NCBI RefSeq assembly: GCF_019097595.1
Contig: NC_080723.1
Span: 10,951,011-11,015,010 of the forward strand
DNA from: Hemibagrus wyckioides
Taxonomy: Eukaryota; Chordata; Actinopteri; Siluriformes; Bagridae
Length of the DNA: 64,000 nucleotides
Direction of reading: 5' to 3'
Positions 1 to 12,765 of the stretch are shown here, one piece after another (position 1 is the stretch's first letter; each line of letters opens with the position of its first letter). The position numbers were made by a program, and so were the translations under genes. Below the pieces are notes generated by a model that searched no databases, had not been told where the DNA came from, and was given only the letters and a program-made list of their open reading frames with translations.

Positions 1-125
1 AGCTATAGTAAGTCCTAATATATATGAAATAAATTCTAATGTTAAAATGCTCACTATGGACTAGCATTTAAGATGAGGCTGATAAACTCTGCACTATGAG
101 ACAGTCATTAACTTCTCATTGTAGT

Positions 126-131
126 ACTCAC
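126..131 (-). other. Splice donor GTGAGT at the end of the plexin exon
   Basis: On the minus strand the exon ends in AGT followed by GTGAGTAC, close to the consensus donor. The open frame runs only eight more codons into the intron and matches no plexin sequence there. The junction falls between codons (phase 0). Positions 1-125 are the start of the next intron and hold nothing else I recognise. Confidence 0.8.
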
Positions 132-1277
132 ACTATGTCGATGTGCACAAGGATTTCCAGGACTGGATATGTAAGGGCTGTACACGGCTGGTCTTCCTCC
201 GATCTTTCCGTATTCAGTGTAGCAGGCATTGAGGATGTCCTCCACCCTCTCGTTGATGCGCTTTAACGGATACATGCAAAGAGCCGAGTCCGTTGCATTC
301 TCACCATCTGGAGTGGCCACTATAAAGAGTACTTTATCCCATACCGTGATGGTTCCGTATAAGCCAGAATCCAGCATGGCTCGAGCGAGCTCCTTTCCTG
401 GGTTGTTCACATATGCAGCCTGAACTTTATTATAGTAGATGCCATTTGCACTGCAGTTCAGCTGCAGCTCGGTGTAGGAGTAATAACCTTCATCTTTCTC
501 ACACAGACGGGACAAGAACGTGAAGTTCTTGTTGTCAGTGCCGCCCTGAGTGCGCGAGAAGAGGAAATAGACAAAGCCGGAGTCTTTAAAGACAAAGCGG
601 AATTGGTGCTGGTACTTGGGGGCGAAGGGTATGGCCTGGACGGCCGAGGCCTCCACGATGCTCTCGAACACAACCCACTCCTTATAGTTCTCCAGGATGC
701 GTGTGGTGATGAGCTTGGGGTTGTCCTCCTGGCTGCCGTAGCCCTTCCCGACCAGAAAGACATTGAATGGCTTTTTTTCCGGGTCGTCCTTGAACTGGAA
801 CGTAGCCATGATCCCGACGACCGAAACACTGTCCTCGATGCTGGCTGCATACGTCCTCTCTCCCTTACTGTCACTGTAGTAGATCTGCTGATTCACATTG
901 CTGAGGTTCAGCAGGGAGCAGATCCCTCTGTACACGCTCCCACAGGCGATCAGAGATCCGTTCGCAGAGTGAACCAGAAGGAGCTTGTTGACATTGTTCG
1001 TGTCTTTAAGGTCCGCAGACATGCACGTGGATGTGGACACTGGAGGCGTGCAGCTCCGAGCGTCTTTCTTAGGCCCCGTCTCGGCTTTAGCCTCCAGCTT
1101 CAGGGATGCGTCCAGCTGGTATATGGCGTTGACCGCACCCAGGTAGACTCGGCCCGTGGCAGGGTCCTGCACTACATTGTTGATGCGTGTGAGTGTGCTA
1201 AACTCCAAAACTGTCCCCTCACTGGAAAAGGAGGAGACACACACCAAGAGCAGGACTGTCTGCACCCAATCTCCCAT
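132..1277 (-). CDS. plxnb2: First coding exon of a plexin-B family receptor (plexin-B2-like): signal peptide and most of the sema domain
   Basis: Plexin-B proteins are single-pass cell-surface receptors for class 4 semaphorins that signal to Rho and R-Ras GTPases. This exon encodes 382 residues in phase 0. Residues 1-21 are a signal peptide (hydrophobic LLLVCV core). The rest is sema beta-propeller: VYLGAVNAIYQLDA at 44-57, TGP..D...C with CTPP at 76-79, NNVNKLLLV at 94-102, ACGSVYRGIC at 111-120, VGKGYG at 176-181 and YYSYTELQLNC at 265-275. Mature cysteines are 76, 85, 112, 120, 259, 275, 334, 352 and 377, with sequons at N106, N124, N251, N274 and N327. I chose the ATG at 1277 because the reading frame further upstream begins with a GTG that lies inside the splice acceptor. 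The motif set and spacing fit B2 better than B1, B3, A or D plexins from memory. PSI, IPT, transmembrane and GAP parts must lie beyond position 1. Plexin-B is secure; the B2 paralogue is a best guess. Confidence 0.88.
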
Positions 1278-1279
1278 CT

Positions 1280-1302
1280 CTGTAAACACAAACCAATGAA
1301 AG
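1280..1302 (-). other. Splice acceptor just before the plexin start codon
   Basis: Read on the minus strand, a T-rich stretch ends in GTGTTTACAG, then AG and the ATG. A strong acceptor two bases before the start codon means the mRNA has an upstream non-coding exon. The promoter is therefore not directly adjacent; it lies to the right, inside or beyond this window. Confidence 0.75.
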
Positions 1303-2817
1303 AAGTGCTATTAGGAGAGAAATAAAATCAGAAATTCGGGATGGTCCATTTGTGCTACGAGCTGAGATAAGAGATCCAAGATTTTGATGATTTAGAACAT
1401 TAACATATATTACAGATATCAAGATATCTATCTAGATAGCCTAAGTTAAACATAAAGTAATAGTCTACAGTCTCTCCTCCCTCTCACTCTCTCTCTCTCT
1501 CTCTCTCTCTCACTCACACACACACACACACACACACTCTCTCTCTCTGGCTCTCAGAGGACATTAATCTTAGTTTGGTCACAGCTGCTCAAGCACAGTC
1601 AATCATCTGTTGCTTATCTCATTACAAATAAATGACAACAAGACAATCCAACTCACAGAGACACTCAAACACACAAACCCACACACCACTGAGAGGACAC
1701 ACACACACACACCCACCCTTTTAAGAAATCCACAGGTGCTGCAGTCAGTGCAATGTTATTAGTGGTGCCTTTGTTTTTTCATTCCAGTCACACAATTAAA
1801 CCTACAGGCGTGCACACACACACACACACATACACACACACACACACACACACGTCAGACTGAAATCCTGATGAAACTCCCACATGGCTGAACATGGATG
1901 GATGTTATGTTACGTTAACCTGTCTTTCCCTGCAGCTCCCATCACGTGTGCAGCTCATTATCCATTCACCCCTAGGGCTCTGTTAATTTCAGCCACACAC
2001 TCATTTCCATAAAAAGCTCCTGTCCCTCTATTGCCCCACTTTATTCGCCGATTTTTTTCCCCCTTTCTCCCCTTCTGAGAATGAAGCTCATTTATTTCAA
2101 ATTCCATTTCTCCAGGTAAACGTGCTTGCCCTTTTTAATTCATACCCTTAAACAATTTGAAACAATGCAGAAGCGAGGGGGTCGGAGCAGCAATATAAAC
2201 ACGCAAATGTCGTTTATCCTCGATGCAGCAGTAAAATATTATATTTCCACGCTTTTTTTTTTTTGATTGGTCACTATGTACAACATTTCCGTTCATTTTA
2301 CGGTCGTCTATACAGAAAGTCTGATGATCTCGACAGTCTCAGGTCCGATTGTAATACTCAGGAATCAAGGGATTATGTTTCCTTGCTGTCTTTCTGTCAA
2401 GGCCGCATTATGTGCAGTCACAAATTAGAAAAGACAGGTATTATTTCAGCTCGCACCTATAATCACACTTCATACCTGCTGTGTCACGAAAAGCTAAAAG
2501 ATAGACAAGACAAGAATTGCTTGGGTCAGAGTTACTTACAGTGACACACAGGGATGTCAGCCCGGGATAAAGAATGTGTTAATTAGAACCTACACACGAA
2601 TCTCAGGACACCAGAGAGTTTAAATTGAGCTTGACTTAAAACCATGACAACCAGATCGTGGACACGGTTCTGATCCTACCGATGGATCAGCGGCGACTGC
2701 ATTTAACAATCACACACATGAGCCTTATGTTATCTGAGCAGTCTTACACTTCAGATTGGGTTACTGTAAAAAAAAGTACATGGCTTTTAACACGTTTTCC
2801 CCGAGGACAAGAAAGAT
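1303..2817. other. Non-coding (probable 5' intron of the plexin gene), no gene seen
   Basis: Short frames with frequent stops on both strands. It contains CT/CA microsatellites at about 1481-1548, 1695-1712 and 1811-1852. The remainder is AT-rich unique-looking DNA with no motif I recognise. Confidence 0.6.
1481..1548. repeat. Compound microsatellite (CT)n(CA)n(CT)n
   Basis: About 28 bases of CT, then about 25 of CA, then 12 of CT, with one or two interruptions at the junctions. Confidence 0.9.
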
Positions 2818-3294
2818 AGAGTTTGCTCCTGTTTGGTTGTGTCCATGTTGCACTCCACAGTGGTGGTTAATATGAAGCTCATATGAAAGTAGACACTGAA
2901 CTCTTTAAGAGTTCGTAGTGTTTCATAAGTATTTCTGTTGTTCCCTGTCCTACTAGGAGCGATATATTCCTAGCAACGTGCTAAAAAACGGCTAGTTTTT
3001 TCAACACAAACGTTGATATCTTCAAAGTAAATGATGATATCAAACCCATTTCTGCTCGCTGAGATGCTCCAAGTTTCATAAGTATTTCCGCCTTTTCCCT
3101 AGCCTACTAGGGACGATATATATTCATAGAAACATTCCATAAAAATAAAAAGTTTAGCTAGTTTTTTCCACACAAATCTTTGTATCTGTTGATATCAAAC
3201 CCATTTCTGCTCTCTGAGATGCTCCAAGTGCTTGTTCATAAATTTGATCTACAACCACTAAAATTCTGTTTCTGGTATCCAGCAGAGGGAAAAA
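2818..3294 (+). repeat. Left arm of a long inverted repeat (partner at 5494-5861)
   Basis: The reverse complement of 5494-5861 aligns along this whole stretch: the outer end shares GAGTTTGCTCCTGTTTGG, the middle shares AAGTAAATGATGATATCAAA, and the inner end shares TTCTGTTTCTGGTATCCAGC. The arm is about 110 bp longer than its partner, mainly because of an internal duplication at 2921-3229. Divergence is visible but moderate. It is either a terminal arm of a fold-back type DNA element or one of two oppositely inserted copies of an interspersed repeat. Confidence 0.8.
2921..3229 (+). repeat. Tandem duplication of about 155 bp inside the left arm
   Basis: Copy one (2921-3073) and copy two (3074-3229) both start TTTCATAAGTATTTC, share an AGG.ACGATATAT-like core and a GCTAGTTTTTTC segment, and end CTGAGATGCTCCAAGT. 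The right arm has only one copy, so the duplication arose in the left arm after the two arms formed. Confidence 0.85.
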
Positions 3295-3463
3295 CACACG
3301 TCTCACACTGAAAGCCAACAGAGTCCTGACTCATTTTATATCACACTCACCAGAACATCATTCATCTGTTTATACTGATAGATAATGTCCCATAAGTCCA
3401 TTTCCATTCAACCGGCAGAACAGAACACCAGAGGGAACACATACAAAGGGTTAAGACATCACT

Positions 3464-3464
3464 G

Positions 3465-3495
<31 letters not shown>

Positions 3496-3509
3496 ACACA
3501 CATACACAC

Positions 3510-3540
<31 letters not shown>
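3464..3540. repeat. Compound microsatellite (CT)n(CA)n
   Basis: About 31 bases of CT followed by about 46 of CA with two single-base interruptions. Confidence 0.9.
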
Positions 3541-3951
3541 GAGTGCGAAGGAGAAAACGTTTTGGCACATTCCAATGAGCTAAATAACAAAATGTAATCA
3601 ATGACCAGAAGCTAATTGTCTGAGGGCTTGAATTGAGTGTCTGAGTGAAGATGAGCTAAACGCAGATTAAGCAGTGAATGAAACTGAAGTGACTCAATGA
3701 AGCTCAGCACTGATTGGACAAAACCTGCTAATTTCCATAAGTGAATCTTTTCTCCTTCTTTTTTTTTTTTTAAAGACTGCACGAATGAACTGAAGTGAGT
3801 CAGGTTTCTGTGTTGAACAATGTATTTTTCCCCTATACAATACACCACAATACACATAACACACCACTTCTTTGTTACAAAGACTGATAAAAGACAAAAA
3901 GGCTCTTGATTAAAACATGTACTGCTGAAGCTTACCCTGACTGAAACTTCA

Positions 3952-4178
3952 GGGAGAGAGAGAAAAAAAGGGAAAGTAAGAATGAGAGAGGGGGGGGGCA
4001 GAGGGTCAGAGAGAGAGGAACAGAGAGGGGGGGGGCAGACAGGGGGGGCACAGAGAGAGAGGGACAAAGAGACAGAGAGAGAGAGAGAAGGGACACAGAG
4101 CGAGAGAGAGAGAGAGGGACAAAGAGACAGAGAGAGAGAGTAAGAGAGGGAGAGAGAGGGACACAGAGAGTCAGACAG

Positions 4179-4213
<35 letters not shown>

Positions 4214-4269
4214 CAAAGAGACAGAGAGAGACTAAGAGAGGGAGAGAGAGGGACAGAGTCAGACAGAGT

Positions 4270-4310
<41 letters not shown>

Positions 4311-4388
4311 GGAGGGACACTAAGAGACAGAGAGAAAGAAAGAGTGGGAGAGAGAGGGACAGAGTTAGACAGAGAGAGAGAGAGAGAG
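3952..4388. repeat. GA-rich simple-repeat field with recurring GGGACA units
   Basis: Some 437 bases almost free of T and C on the plus strand. GAGAGA runs are punctuated by repeated GGGACAAAGAGACAGAGAG-like blocks and by G-runs at about 3990-4045. This suggests expansion from a larger degenerate unit and not a plain dinucleotide. Confidence 0.85.
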
Positions 4389-5493
4389 TCATTATTAGAG
4401 AGACAGAAACTCATCTCCACTCTGCGACTGTACTGAGGCTACTTCAAAGAATAATCTGCTTATTCATGCGCAGCACTCACTTCTCTCAACAAACTATCCT
4501 GCTATACAAATGTCTCTCAGATGTTGAGCTGGGGGGGGTCACCCAACGCTACCGAGAAGAAAAATCCTAAATGTTTCTCTCTTTTTTTCCTCTTGCACGG
4601 TGAAGCCCCCGAAAGCATTTCCACTCTTTTCATCTCTCCTTCACACTCTTAATCTCAGCGGCTGCAGCGTCATGCCATCAAACCGGGGAAGCAGTGGCAC
4701 GACGACACGATGGAACAAGTGTCACACCGGAGCTTTACGCTTTCCAATCAGAATCCAGTGACACTGAGCCGTGTCAGTCGCATTCCTCATTTCTCAACCA
4801 GCAGCAGGTGTGTGACGCTATGATGGAAAAATCTGGGATTTGGAGATTCTGGTATTGTACATGGTTTTGGAGAAACAGCCTTTGATTTAAACGGAGTTAA
4901 ACTTCATGACATAAAAGTAGAACTAAAAAAACAATAGGTGTTTTAATAAAGTTGAGTGTAGATTCTGTCAGATTTATGTGTGTATGTTTAACGAATATCA
5001 AACACCAGTGAAGTACAAACCCCACGCCAGCCACAGCTCATTTGCATTTAGCGACGCCCACAATTCTCCATAAAAGGTCATTCTCACAGAGAGCTAAACG
5101 TGCAAAATGACAACAAAATGAAATTTCTCAAAAAGTTATTATTTTAACTCTTATTTTTGTCTACGTTAATAAAAGCCAAGCTGAAGACAAACGACAGAAA
5201 AGTGTGAGGTTTAACATCAAAAGCAAGACTATCTACACTCAACCCAGGTGATCATGAAGACCAGAAACTGCTGTGTTGAATTGTATTAAGCGTGTCTGAG
5301 ACTGTTGTCCAGACGTCTCTCCATCCTGTCTTATGCTGTGCTGGAAAAACAGGACCGCATGTGGCGTAAAGAAGACTGATGTATTCAGTGAGGAGCTGAT
5401 GTTGGGACACGAGGGACTTATAAAATACATCACACACTGAGACCGAGACGTACCTGATCGCTCACTTATCATTCACTTAATCCTAGAGCTGGA

Positions 5494-5861
5494 TTTTCCC
5501 TCTGCTGGATACCAGAAACAGAATTTTAGTGGTTGAAGATAAATCTGAGCTGCTTTTTAGATGAACAAGCACTTGGAGCATCTCAGAGAGCAGAAATGTG
5601 TTTGATATCATCATTTACTTTGAAGATACAAACATTTGTGGGGAAGAAACTAGCCGTTTGGGTTTTTTTTAGCACATTGTATGAATATATTGCCCCTAGA
5701 AGGCTAGAGAAAAACAGAAATGCTTATGAAACACTACGAAGTCTTAAAATCCTGAGTGTCTACTTTCATATGAGCTTCATATTAACCACCACTGAGGAGT
5801 GGAACATGACAAAGACATTCAATCATCAACATGGACACAACCAAACAGGAGCAAACTCTAT
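5494..5861 (-). repeat. Right arm of the long inverted repeat (partner at 2818-3294)
   Basis: Begins TTTTCCCTCTGCTGG and ends GGAGCAAACTCTA, the inverted order of the left arm. It has a single copy of the block that is duplicated on the left. Weak similarity may continue to about 5875. No short target-site duplication was obvious outside the arms. Confidence 0.8.
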
Positions 5862-5875
5862 TGTTTAGCCTCTGG

Positions 5876-6709
5876 AGGAAAAAAAAGAGTTAATTTAATG
5901 ATTTGTTTTATTTTAATTTCACAATTAACATTTTCCCCCTATATATTTAATATTCCCCGAATTAATGCCGTTGGTAAGAAAAGACTGGGTTTTTACAAAC
6001 ATTTCATTAAAATTGTGTGTGTAAATGAAATAAACAAAAGTGTTTAAACTTTACAGTGTAAACAAATAAAATATAAAATTATGTAAACTGTAAACGCTCT
6101 ATTTTATGATTTGAGGCTGATCAGTGGAGATTTCTATTAGTGAGTCTCCTTCTATGTAAATTTTTATAATCTCCGGAGCTCCCGTAGGACACAAACAGGA
6201 TTTTCATGAATACCAAATTTCTTGTGTAAATGCCCCTATGACCAATTTACGAATACATTCATTCATATCCAGCTTGAGAAATGAGACCCGGAAAGTGTCA
6301 GAAAACTCTGGTGAAGTGAATTGAAGTGAAGTGAAGTGAAGTGAAAACCGAACACTAACACAAGGCATGAATTCGGGGGTGAATTGGAACAAATCATGGA
6401 GCGAATCAGAGCTTTGTCTAAAACGTAGTTTAGTATTTGGCGCAGATAAAAAAAAACAAATCTGATTTAGGCTGTGCGTGATTTAAAAATCAGGATCGGT
6501 TGCAGGGCTTAATAATGAAATTGAAATTTTGATTTAAATATAGGATCAGCGAATTAACTTGAAATGAACACTGCGGCAAAAAAAAGATGGAGATAATGAA
6601 AGAAGCTAATAGCTAATGAGCCAGGCACATCTGTACTGGTGCTGCCAGAAAGCTCATGCTGCTAAATTATAATTGTTCGGTAGAACAGGAGGCCTTGCTG
6701 GAGGAGAAA

Positions 6710-6747
<38 letters not shown>

Positions 6748-9700
6748 AAAAAATGAAGGAAAGACTTGTGTGTTGTTTGCTAGCATTAGTCAGATTCTAT
6801 ATCAATGAAAGATCAGGAGTCATTAACACTTGTTGAGAGAAAGAGGAACCCAGTGATAGACTCATTAGTACATGCTTCTGTCTTTTACTGCTTTTCCATA
6901 AAAAAAAAAAAACCATCAGTAATATCAGTGCAGACATCAGCACTTTAACTCCACCAACCATAACTATACATCAGCGGCTCTGAGCTGCATGTCCACACTT
7001 CTCTAGATTGCTTTATAAAGAAAAATCTCTTCAAGCCCAGCATCCATGGGGACTCTATATAAGCCTGTCTGAAGTGCAAGGCCTCAAAAGGTAAGGCCGA
7101 GTCGGATGATGTGTAGTAATGTGTGTGTGTGTGGGCATGTGAGAGGACTTAAATGTGCCTCTGGAGGTCAGCGAACAGTCTGATCGGTTACGCATCTCTC
7201 AGCGAGAAGAGGCAGATCAGGACTTGCCCTGCGGTTGACTCGCATGAAAAAGTCCAGACCTATCAGCACTGTGGAGGCAAAACTCTGACAGTGGTATGTG
7301 GAGCCACAGCTGAGGCATTACAATGGAAATGAGCTCCCAGGCCTCTGCTTCTGTCAGCTTCAAGGTAGAGTGAGATACAAACAGCAAACTCAAACTCGCA
7401 CCCTCTGAGGATTGAGGCGAGGAAAAAAAAACGGCTTGCGAATTTGTAAAAAACGGATAATGGTTAATGTAGAGAGCAGGAAATCATTTCATATTCATGG
7501 ACGTGCTGTGTACAAGTGTAATGGATGCTTTTTCCGCTGGCCGCTTTCGCATTTAGATGCTGCTTTCAACCTTGCTGATTGCCATCTTCCTAATAACAGC
7601 TGAGGACTTCATATTACACTGTCAAATACACACACACACACACACAAGTGAGAGCTATTAAATTATCTTTAGTTTTAAACCATTGGCCGTGGGGTGAAGG
7701 AGAAAGGGGATCATTTGCCGAGTGCCAATTTCTCCATCTGATTGATTATCTCTATCAGTCATGTTTTGGTAGACGGCTAATGGCTGATAAATTGTGAAAG
7801 TGTGAGATGACGGAGAGGCTGAACGGCACACGAGGACAGGGCAGCAGCGACAACTACTTAACAGATGCTATAAAGATAATGAGCACCTTGTTATTTGTAG
7901 ACGACAAAAAGCAGGAATTAAACTCTTTCACTGGTGACCAAACTGACTCGCTTTGCTGACCGGGAGAGAGAGAGAGAGGGAGAGAGAAAGAGAGAAAGAG
8001 GGAGAGGGTGTGTGAGAGAGAGAGAGAGAGAAATGGTTTCAGAGATAGTTTGGAGAAGCTTGCGAGACAACAGCAATCCAATTTCCATATGAACAATTAC
8101 CCCAGTGTCGGGACTGGCACTTCATTTATTTCAATTTGACTGAGTGAGTTGGGAGGGTGGGGTGCGGTTGGCGTTAGGAGGGAGGGTTAGGGATGGGTGA
8201 GCAGCTCACCACGGCAACCGGGCCAGCATCAAGCCAGCTGCTACCCATGCACACTTCCCCTAGAGAGGCCACTCACATGCAAGTGCACTTCCTTCTACAG
8301 AATCATACATGCACAAGCATCTCAGCTGCATTTCCTCGTATTTTCAGCACACTAACACGGGTGTGTATCAGGAGGCGAGGTGTGTAATGATGTGTGGGTG
8401 CTCCGGAACGCGTGTATATCCATCACCACACTGTGTGTGTGTGTTTCCTGTGCCAGGCCCATCATTTCTACCTAGACTTCCTACCTCATGGCAGAGTTTA
8501 TTCATTACTGCTGGATTTGCCTGCCCATTTGTCTGTTTATAGGCCCAACACTCCTTCCATATTCGCACACTGTGGAACAGCTGTGAAGTGAAGCGTAACA
8601 CACGTGTGTACTCGCAGCTCTGCGTGCTTAGATCAGCTTCTGCGCATGCTGATCGTCTACATCCTGGATGAGCTTGCTCTTGAGGCACTCTAGAGTGTCT
8701 CTGTTATTTTTGTTTATGTGTGAGGGACATGTGCAATCTAGAGCTACATCTGCTCCAGGAAAAGCCTGATTAAACACCGGGAGCACACAGGGGTACCAAA
8801 ATTCCCTGCTTCTCCTCTCCGGCACTCCTTAACACTTCCTCATGCTCTCCATACAATTAAGAAGTCATGGAAGAAATCTATTACACACCTTACTGGCTTT
8901 AATGATTGCACTCGGCGCTCATGAGAAGCAATGAGCCGTGTGGTAATACAGTAGCGTTTTACTGCTTTGTCACCACAGATTCAAGGGGAATACTGATCCA
9001 CTTCTGATGAAACGCTGCTTTCAAAAGCCTGCACTTATCTTCAGCCTCGCCGTCCTGCCTTCCGGGGGCCGAGAACAATACTCATGCTCTGCTGCTTAAA
9101 AGCCTAACGATTATAATCTCTGATTCTCTTTGCTTGCTTTATGATTACACTTGCTTTTAAAATGTGCATATGCAAGATGGCCGCCGTGTGTTTCCTGCTT
9201 TCATTTGACAAGTGGATTGTGCTCGTGTAAATAAATTAATTAATTAAAAAAATGATGCAACATGTGTATGCTTTAGTATCATAACAGACAAGGAGATGCG
9301 AGTGCGAACTAACGTGACTGTGTTTCTCGTCTCTTCTTATCTACATTAGCATCACTTCTGCTTTTCTGCCATTTTCTTCAACATGTTGTGTACACACTCA
9401 TATCCTCTTCAACCTCTGTCTGAATTGTTCGGAAAAATCAGAGCGAGCTGGAGAAGAAGTGGCTGAAGATGTGTTTTGTGATGCTGGTTTTAGCCAACAC
9501 GTGCCCCCTAGTGGAAAAAGTCATTGATGTATAAAAGGTACGCAGGTGAGTTTAGTTCTTTTTACACTTGAAATATTTCCTGTGTGAGCATAAACTCAGC
9601 TCTAAACACACTCCTGGGTTGTGTAGTTTGATGTTTTATACTGTACGTTCCTAAACCCCAGATTAATCTTTCACTTATTTTCATATTTCTGCCATCAACA

Positions 9701-10956
9701 ACCCTGATTGGATAAATACGTCGAGCGGCCATTTTAGATAATGGCTTTCACATCAGTGAGAAAAATTGGCTTGACGCTTGGCTGATCATTAAGAATTGAG
9801 ACTGTAATAAAAAAAAAGGACAAATCAGACAAGTCTTTCACAGCTTTCTTATCTTTTTTTGTTCTTTTTTGTGTTAAGGTTGTCGTGTAATTGATCAGAC
9901 GTTTGGTTGATTCTTCTAATTTTTTATTCAGTTTCTAAAATACTCTTCTTATTATTTCTGACTGTCACGCAGTTTGTCCTGTAAAAATAAAACTCTTCAC
10001 TCCAGTTTTCTGTCACCACTTGACATTATTTTTTAAACTTTTCCCTCAAATGCTGCAGATACTGTTTACACAACACAATGTTTCTGTGGCTGTTCAAACC
10101 GTGCAATGTGGTTATAACACTGCGAAGGCTTCAGAGCAAAATTTCATAATCCTGCGTAAAAATCAGCCTCTAACCCTGCTTCTACATTACAGTGTGAAAC
10201 GTTCCTCTAGCCGGGAGTAAAAGAGGGGTTTAGAACACCAAAAAAAGAGCATGTAAGAGCAAGCTTTAATGTGAACAATGCAACTTGCATAGAAAATGTG
10301 CAAAAGGTCCGCTCAGGGATGGACAAAGCTTCAGCTCACAGGAGAGTGATGGCAACTCTATAGTGATGAAAATTTCATCTGCGACTGTTTTAGTGCTGCA
10401 GAAATTCCCACCAAACCTGAATCTTCTTCTACATTAACATGTCAGCTATGATATACTTAGCATTTCTTTCTGATTCCAGAAGGCTATCAAAAGTCTTAAC
10501 TGTGTTGGGATTAAGCCACGTGTCTGTCCTGCCACATCTATCACGCTTCAGTGTGTCCAGCGGCCCAGAGCCCCAGAGCTGACAGCCGTTTGTGTAATAG
10601 CTAAACAAACACCATTATCCGGGTGTGATGGAGCCAGAGGAGCTGCTTGGACTCCGGCACTTGGATAATTCCTGCGGCCCCCATCTAAGCTAATGAGGGC
10701 TTTATCCAGCTGAGAGAGAAAGAGAGAGAAAGAGAGAGAGACAGAGAGGGAGAGAGAGAATGGGGGGAAATGGCCAGAGCAGAGCAACAGTGCTTCAAGA
10801 ACACGGAAAAAACTCAACACACATCCCTCTACAGTCTGTTAAGAGAGACTGAAAACTAATGAGGCAAGCAAAAACATTGTTGTCTGGCTAAGATATTCGC
10901 CCAGTGTGGCAGGTGGTTCATTCGAAGTAACATGCATTCAGATACACTCATCTTTT
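5876..10956. other. Long non-coding stretch, no gene seen
   Basis: No frame matches a known protein. Simple repeats: a GTGAA run near 6310-6342, GA at 6713-6744, CA near 7627-7646, GA at about 7964-8031 and 10710-10757. Unique-looking, less repetitive parts lie at about 7680-7830 and 9020-9230 and could be regulatory, but I cannot show conservation. Confidence 0.55.
6713..6744. repeat. (GA)n microsatellite
   Basis: Uninterrupted GA dinucleotides, about 16 units. Confidence 0.95.
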
Positions 10957-10981
10957 CTCTCTCTCTCTCTCTCTCTCTCTC
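10957..10981. repeat. (CT)n microsatellite
   Basis: Uninterrupted CT dinucleotides, about 12 units, in otherwise unique intronic sequence. Confidence 0.9.
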
Positions 10982-12719
10982 GTTAAAGCATGGTACAGAG
11001 AAGAGACACTCATTGAGAGAGGACTAGCGGGTGATTAGGTCCACTGAGACAGCGCTGACCTTTTTCCTCAAGATCAACATGCATACGTCTGCTATTTTTT
11101 ATGTCAGTGCAGAAGCCAGCCATCGTTTGAACACCACCAGCCTCCATGAAATGTCACAGTTGTAAATGAGCAGGAAAGTCATCAGGCATTCCGCACAGGC
11201 CCTCGCGACTGTCCCTCGTCCACACGCTCGATTCCCTGCCCTCAGCATTTCTCCGCTCGCACGCCGGTGCTCTACGCTAACAAAAGCGCCTTCCGCGACA
11301 AAGGGGTCAGACTCGCTGAAGTTTGTTGCGCTTCTGCAACATCAGTGATATTGCGGCGTTTCTCTTATGCTGCAATCATTGCTGTGTCACACCGTTCGTT
11401 TAGGCCAGCAATTTGTACAAGCGCATTTATCTTCACTGCACCTGCTCCATACTTTTTTGCTGGAAAGCAGGAATTGGAGTGCGACCACATGGGCTGGGGT
11501 GATAATCTATTCAATAAAAAAAATGCTTCACAATCCAAATTCCATACAAGAAATAAGTGTAATTGGAGTGACATTTGATCCTCAGTTGTATATAAATATA
11601 TATTTATTTTTGCCGTAGTTGTTGTGTCAGTGCGCAGGTACAAGGCCTGTTCTCTCCACTTCACTTCACTATCTTTCTCCCCAGCCCCTTCTCTCAGCAG
11701 AGCACCCGAGCGATACAGGTGTCTGACATGCAGACAGGTAGATTAATTAAGTTTGAAATCTGCAAGGAGATCACTGAGCGGTCACTCAAGCTGACAGAAC
11801 TCTGGAACCAGACGCCATTTCTGAGCTAAAGCCCCGGTGCTCCTTATACACCGCCTTATTACTGTCTCTTCCAGCAGCACACTGTTACTAAGAAGAACGG
11901 TTCATTAGATGGTTTTATATAAGCCAGAGTGCCAGGCTTCATGCTGCTGTTGGTATTGTGGTCATGTACAGACTGTAATCCTTAAAAAAAATAAAATAGA
12001 CCATGGTATTAGCGAAACATTGAAAGCTGGGAGGTATTTTCTATCGCCTCAGGATATCTACTTGTCTGCTTGGACTCAGGGCTTAGGCTATTATCAGCAG
12101 CTCTTACTAACCACCCACTTGCATGGCATATGGCAAAGTGGCAGCCAGAGAGTGAAGGGAAATTAGCCTTCTGATAAAATCACAACCTGTCTTTTTCCAT
12201 CTCCAAACCCCAGATGTAATTCTAAAGTTAAATGTGTGGGGGTGCAGACGGGGTGCAGGTGGATATTAGAGCACATATCACACATGCACGTACATCTACT
12301 TATATGTGTACGTATACGCCGTCTCCCTCGGTGGCTGCACTTTCATGCCTCGTGTACAAGGTGACATTTTGTCACGGCTTAGACAGGCATGGATGACATC
12401 AAAGCCAGGCTTTTGTTGGCACCATTTTGCTAGCATCTCTCGCCCACTGCCATTCCTCACAGCCCGGCTCAGATAGCGGAACAGGCTGCCAGTCCCTCTC
12501 TCATTCCAAAATCTTTATCTCGGCAGCCTTCTGTTGATAATTACACCCGCTCCCGGCAGGCTCGGCTGGGCTGTGGTGCGCACATCGGCCCCGATTTAAC
12601 ACTTGCACCATCAGCACTGAGATCCAAGGTCAGGCTCTGTCCAATTCCATTTTCTGACTCTATTGCATTGCTGCTTTAGAAGCAGGCAGGTGCTGTACCC
12701 TGTGCAATACTAGCTTTAT

Positions 12720-12765
<46 letters not shown>

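Larger units (their letters stand above)
3295..5493. other. Segment enclosed by the two inverted arms, no coding sequence recognised
   Basis: Contains a CT/CA microsatellite (3464-3540), a GA-rich simple-repeat field (3952-4388) and about 1.1 kb of AT-rich sequence at 4390-5493. Open frames over the GA field are low-complexity Ser-Leu or Arg-Glu strings and are not genes. No transposase motif is visible, so if the arms are transposon ends the element would be non-autonomous. Confidence 0.6.

Noticed and set aside
108..131. Extension of the plexin frame past position 132
   Set aside because: The frame continues for eight codons to a stop, but a consensus donor sits at 131-126 and these codons match no plexin sequence.
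1278..1289. Upstream start for the plexin exon
   Set aside because: The frame start there is a GTG that falls inside the splice acceptor, so it is intronic. The ATG at 1277 is the natural start.
3932..4392. Ser-Leu-rich frames over the GA field
   Set aside because: Direct translation of GA/CT repeats, with no start context, splice sites or protein similarity.
11166..11664. Overlapping frames of 60-103 codons on both strands
   Set aside because: No similarity to any protein I know; open on both strands, so probably chance.
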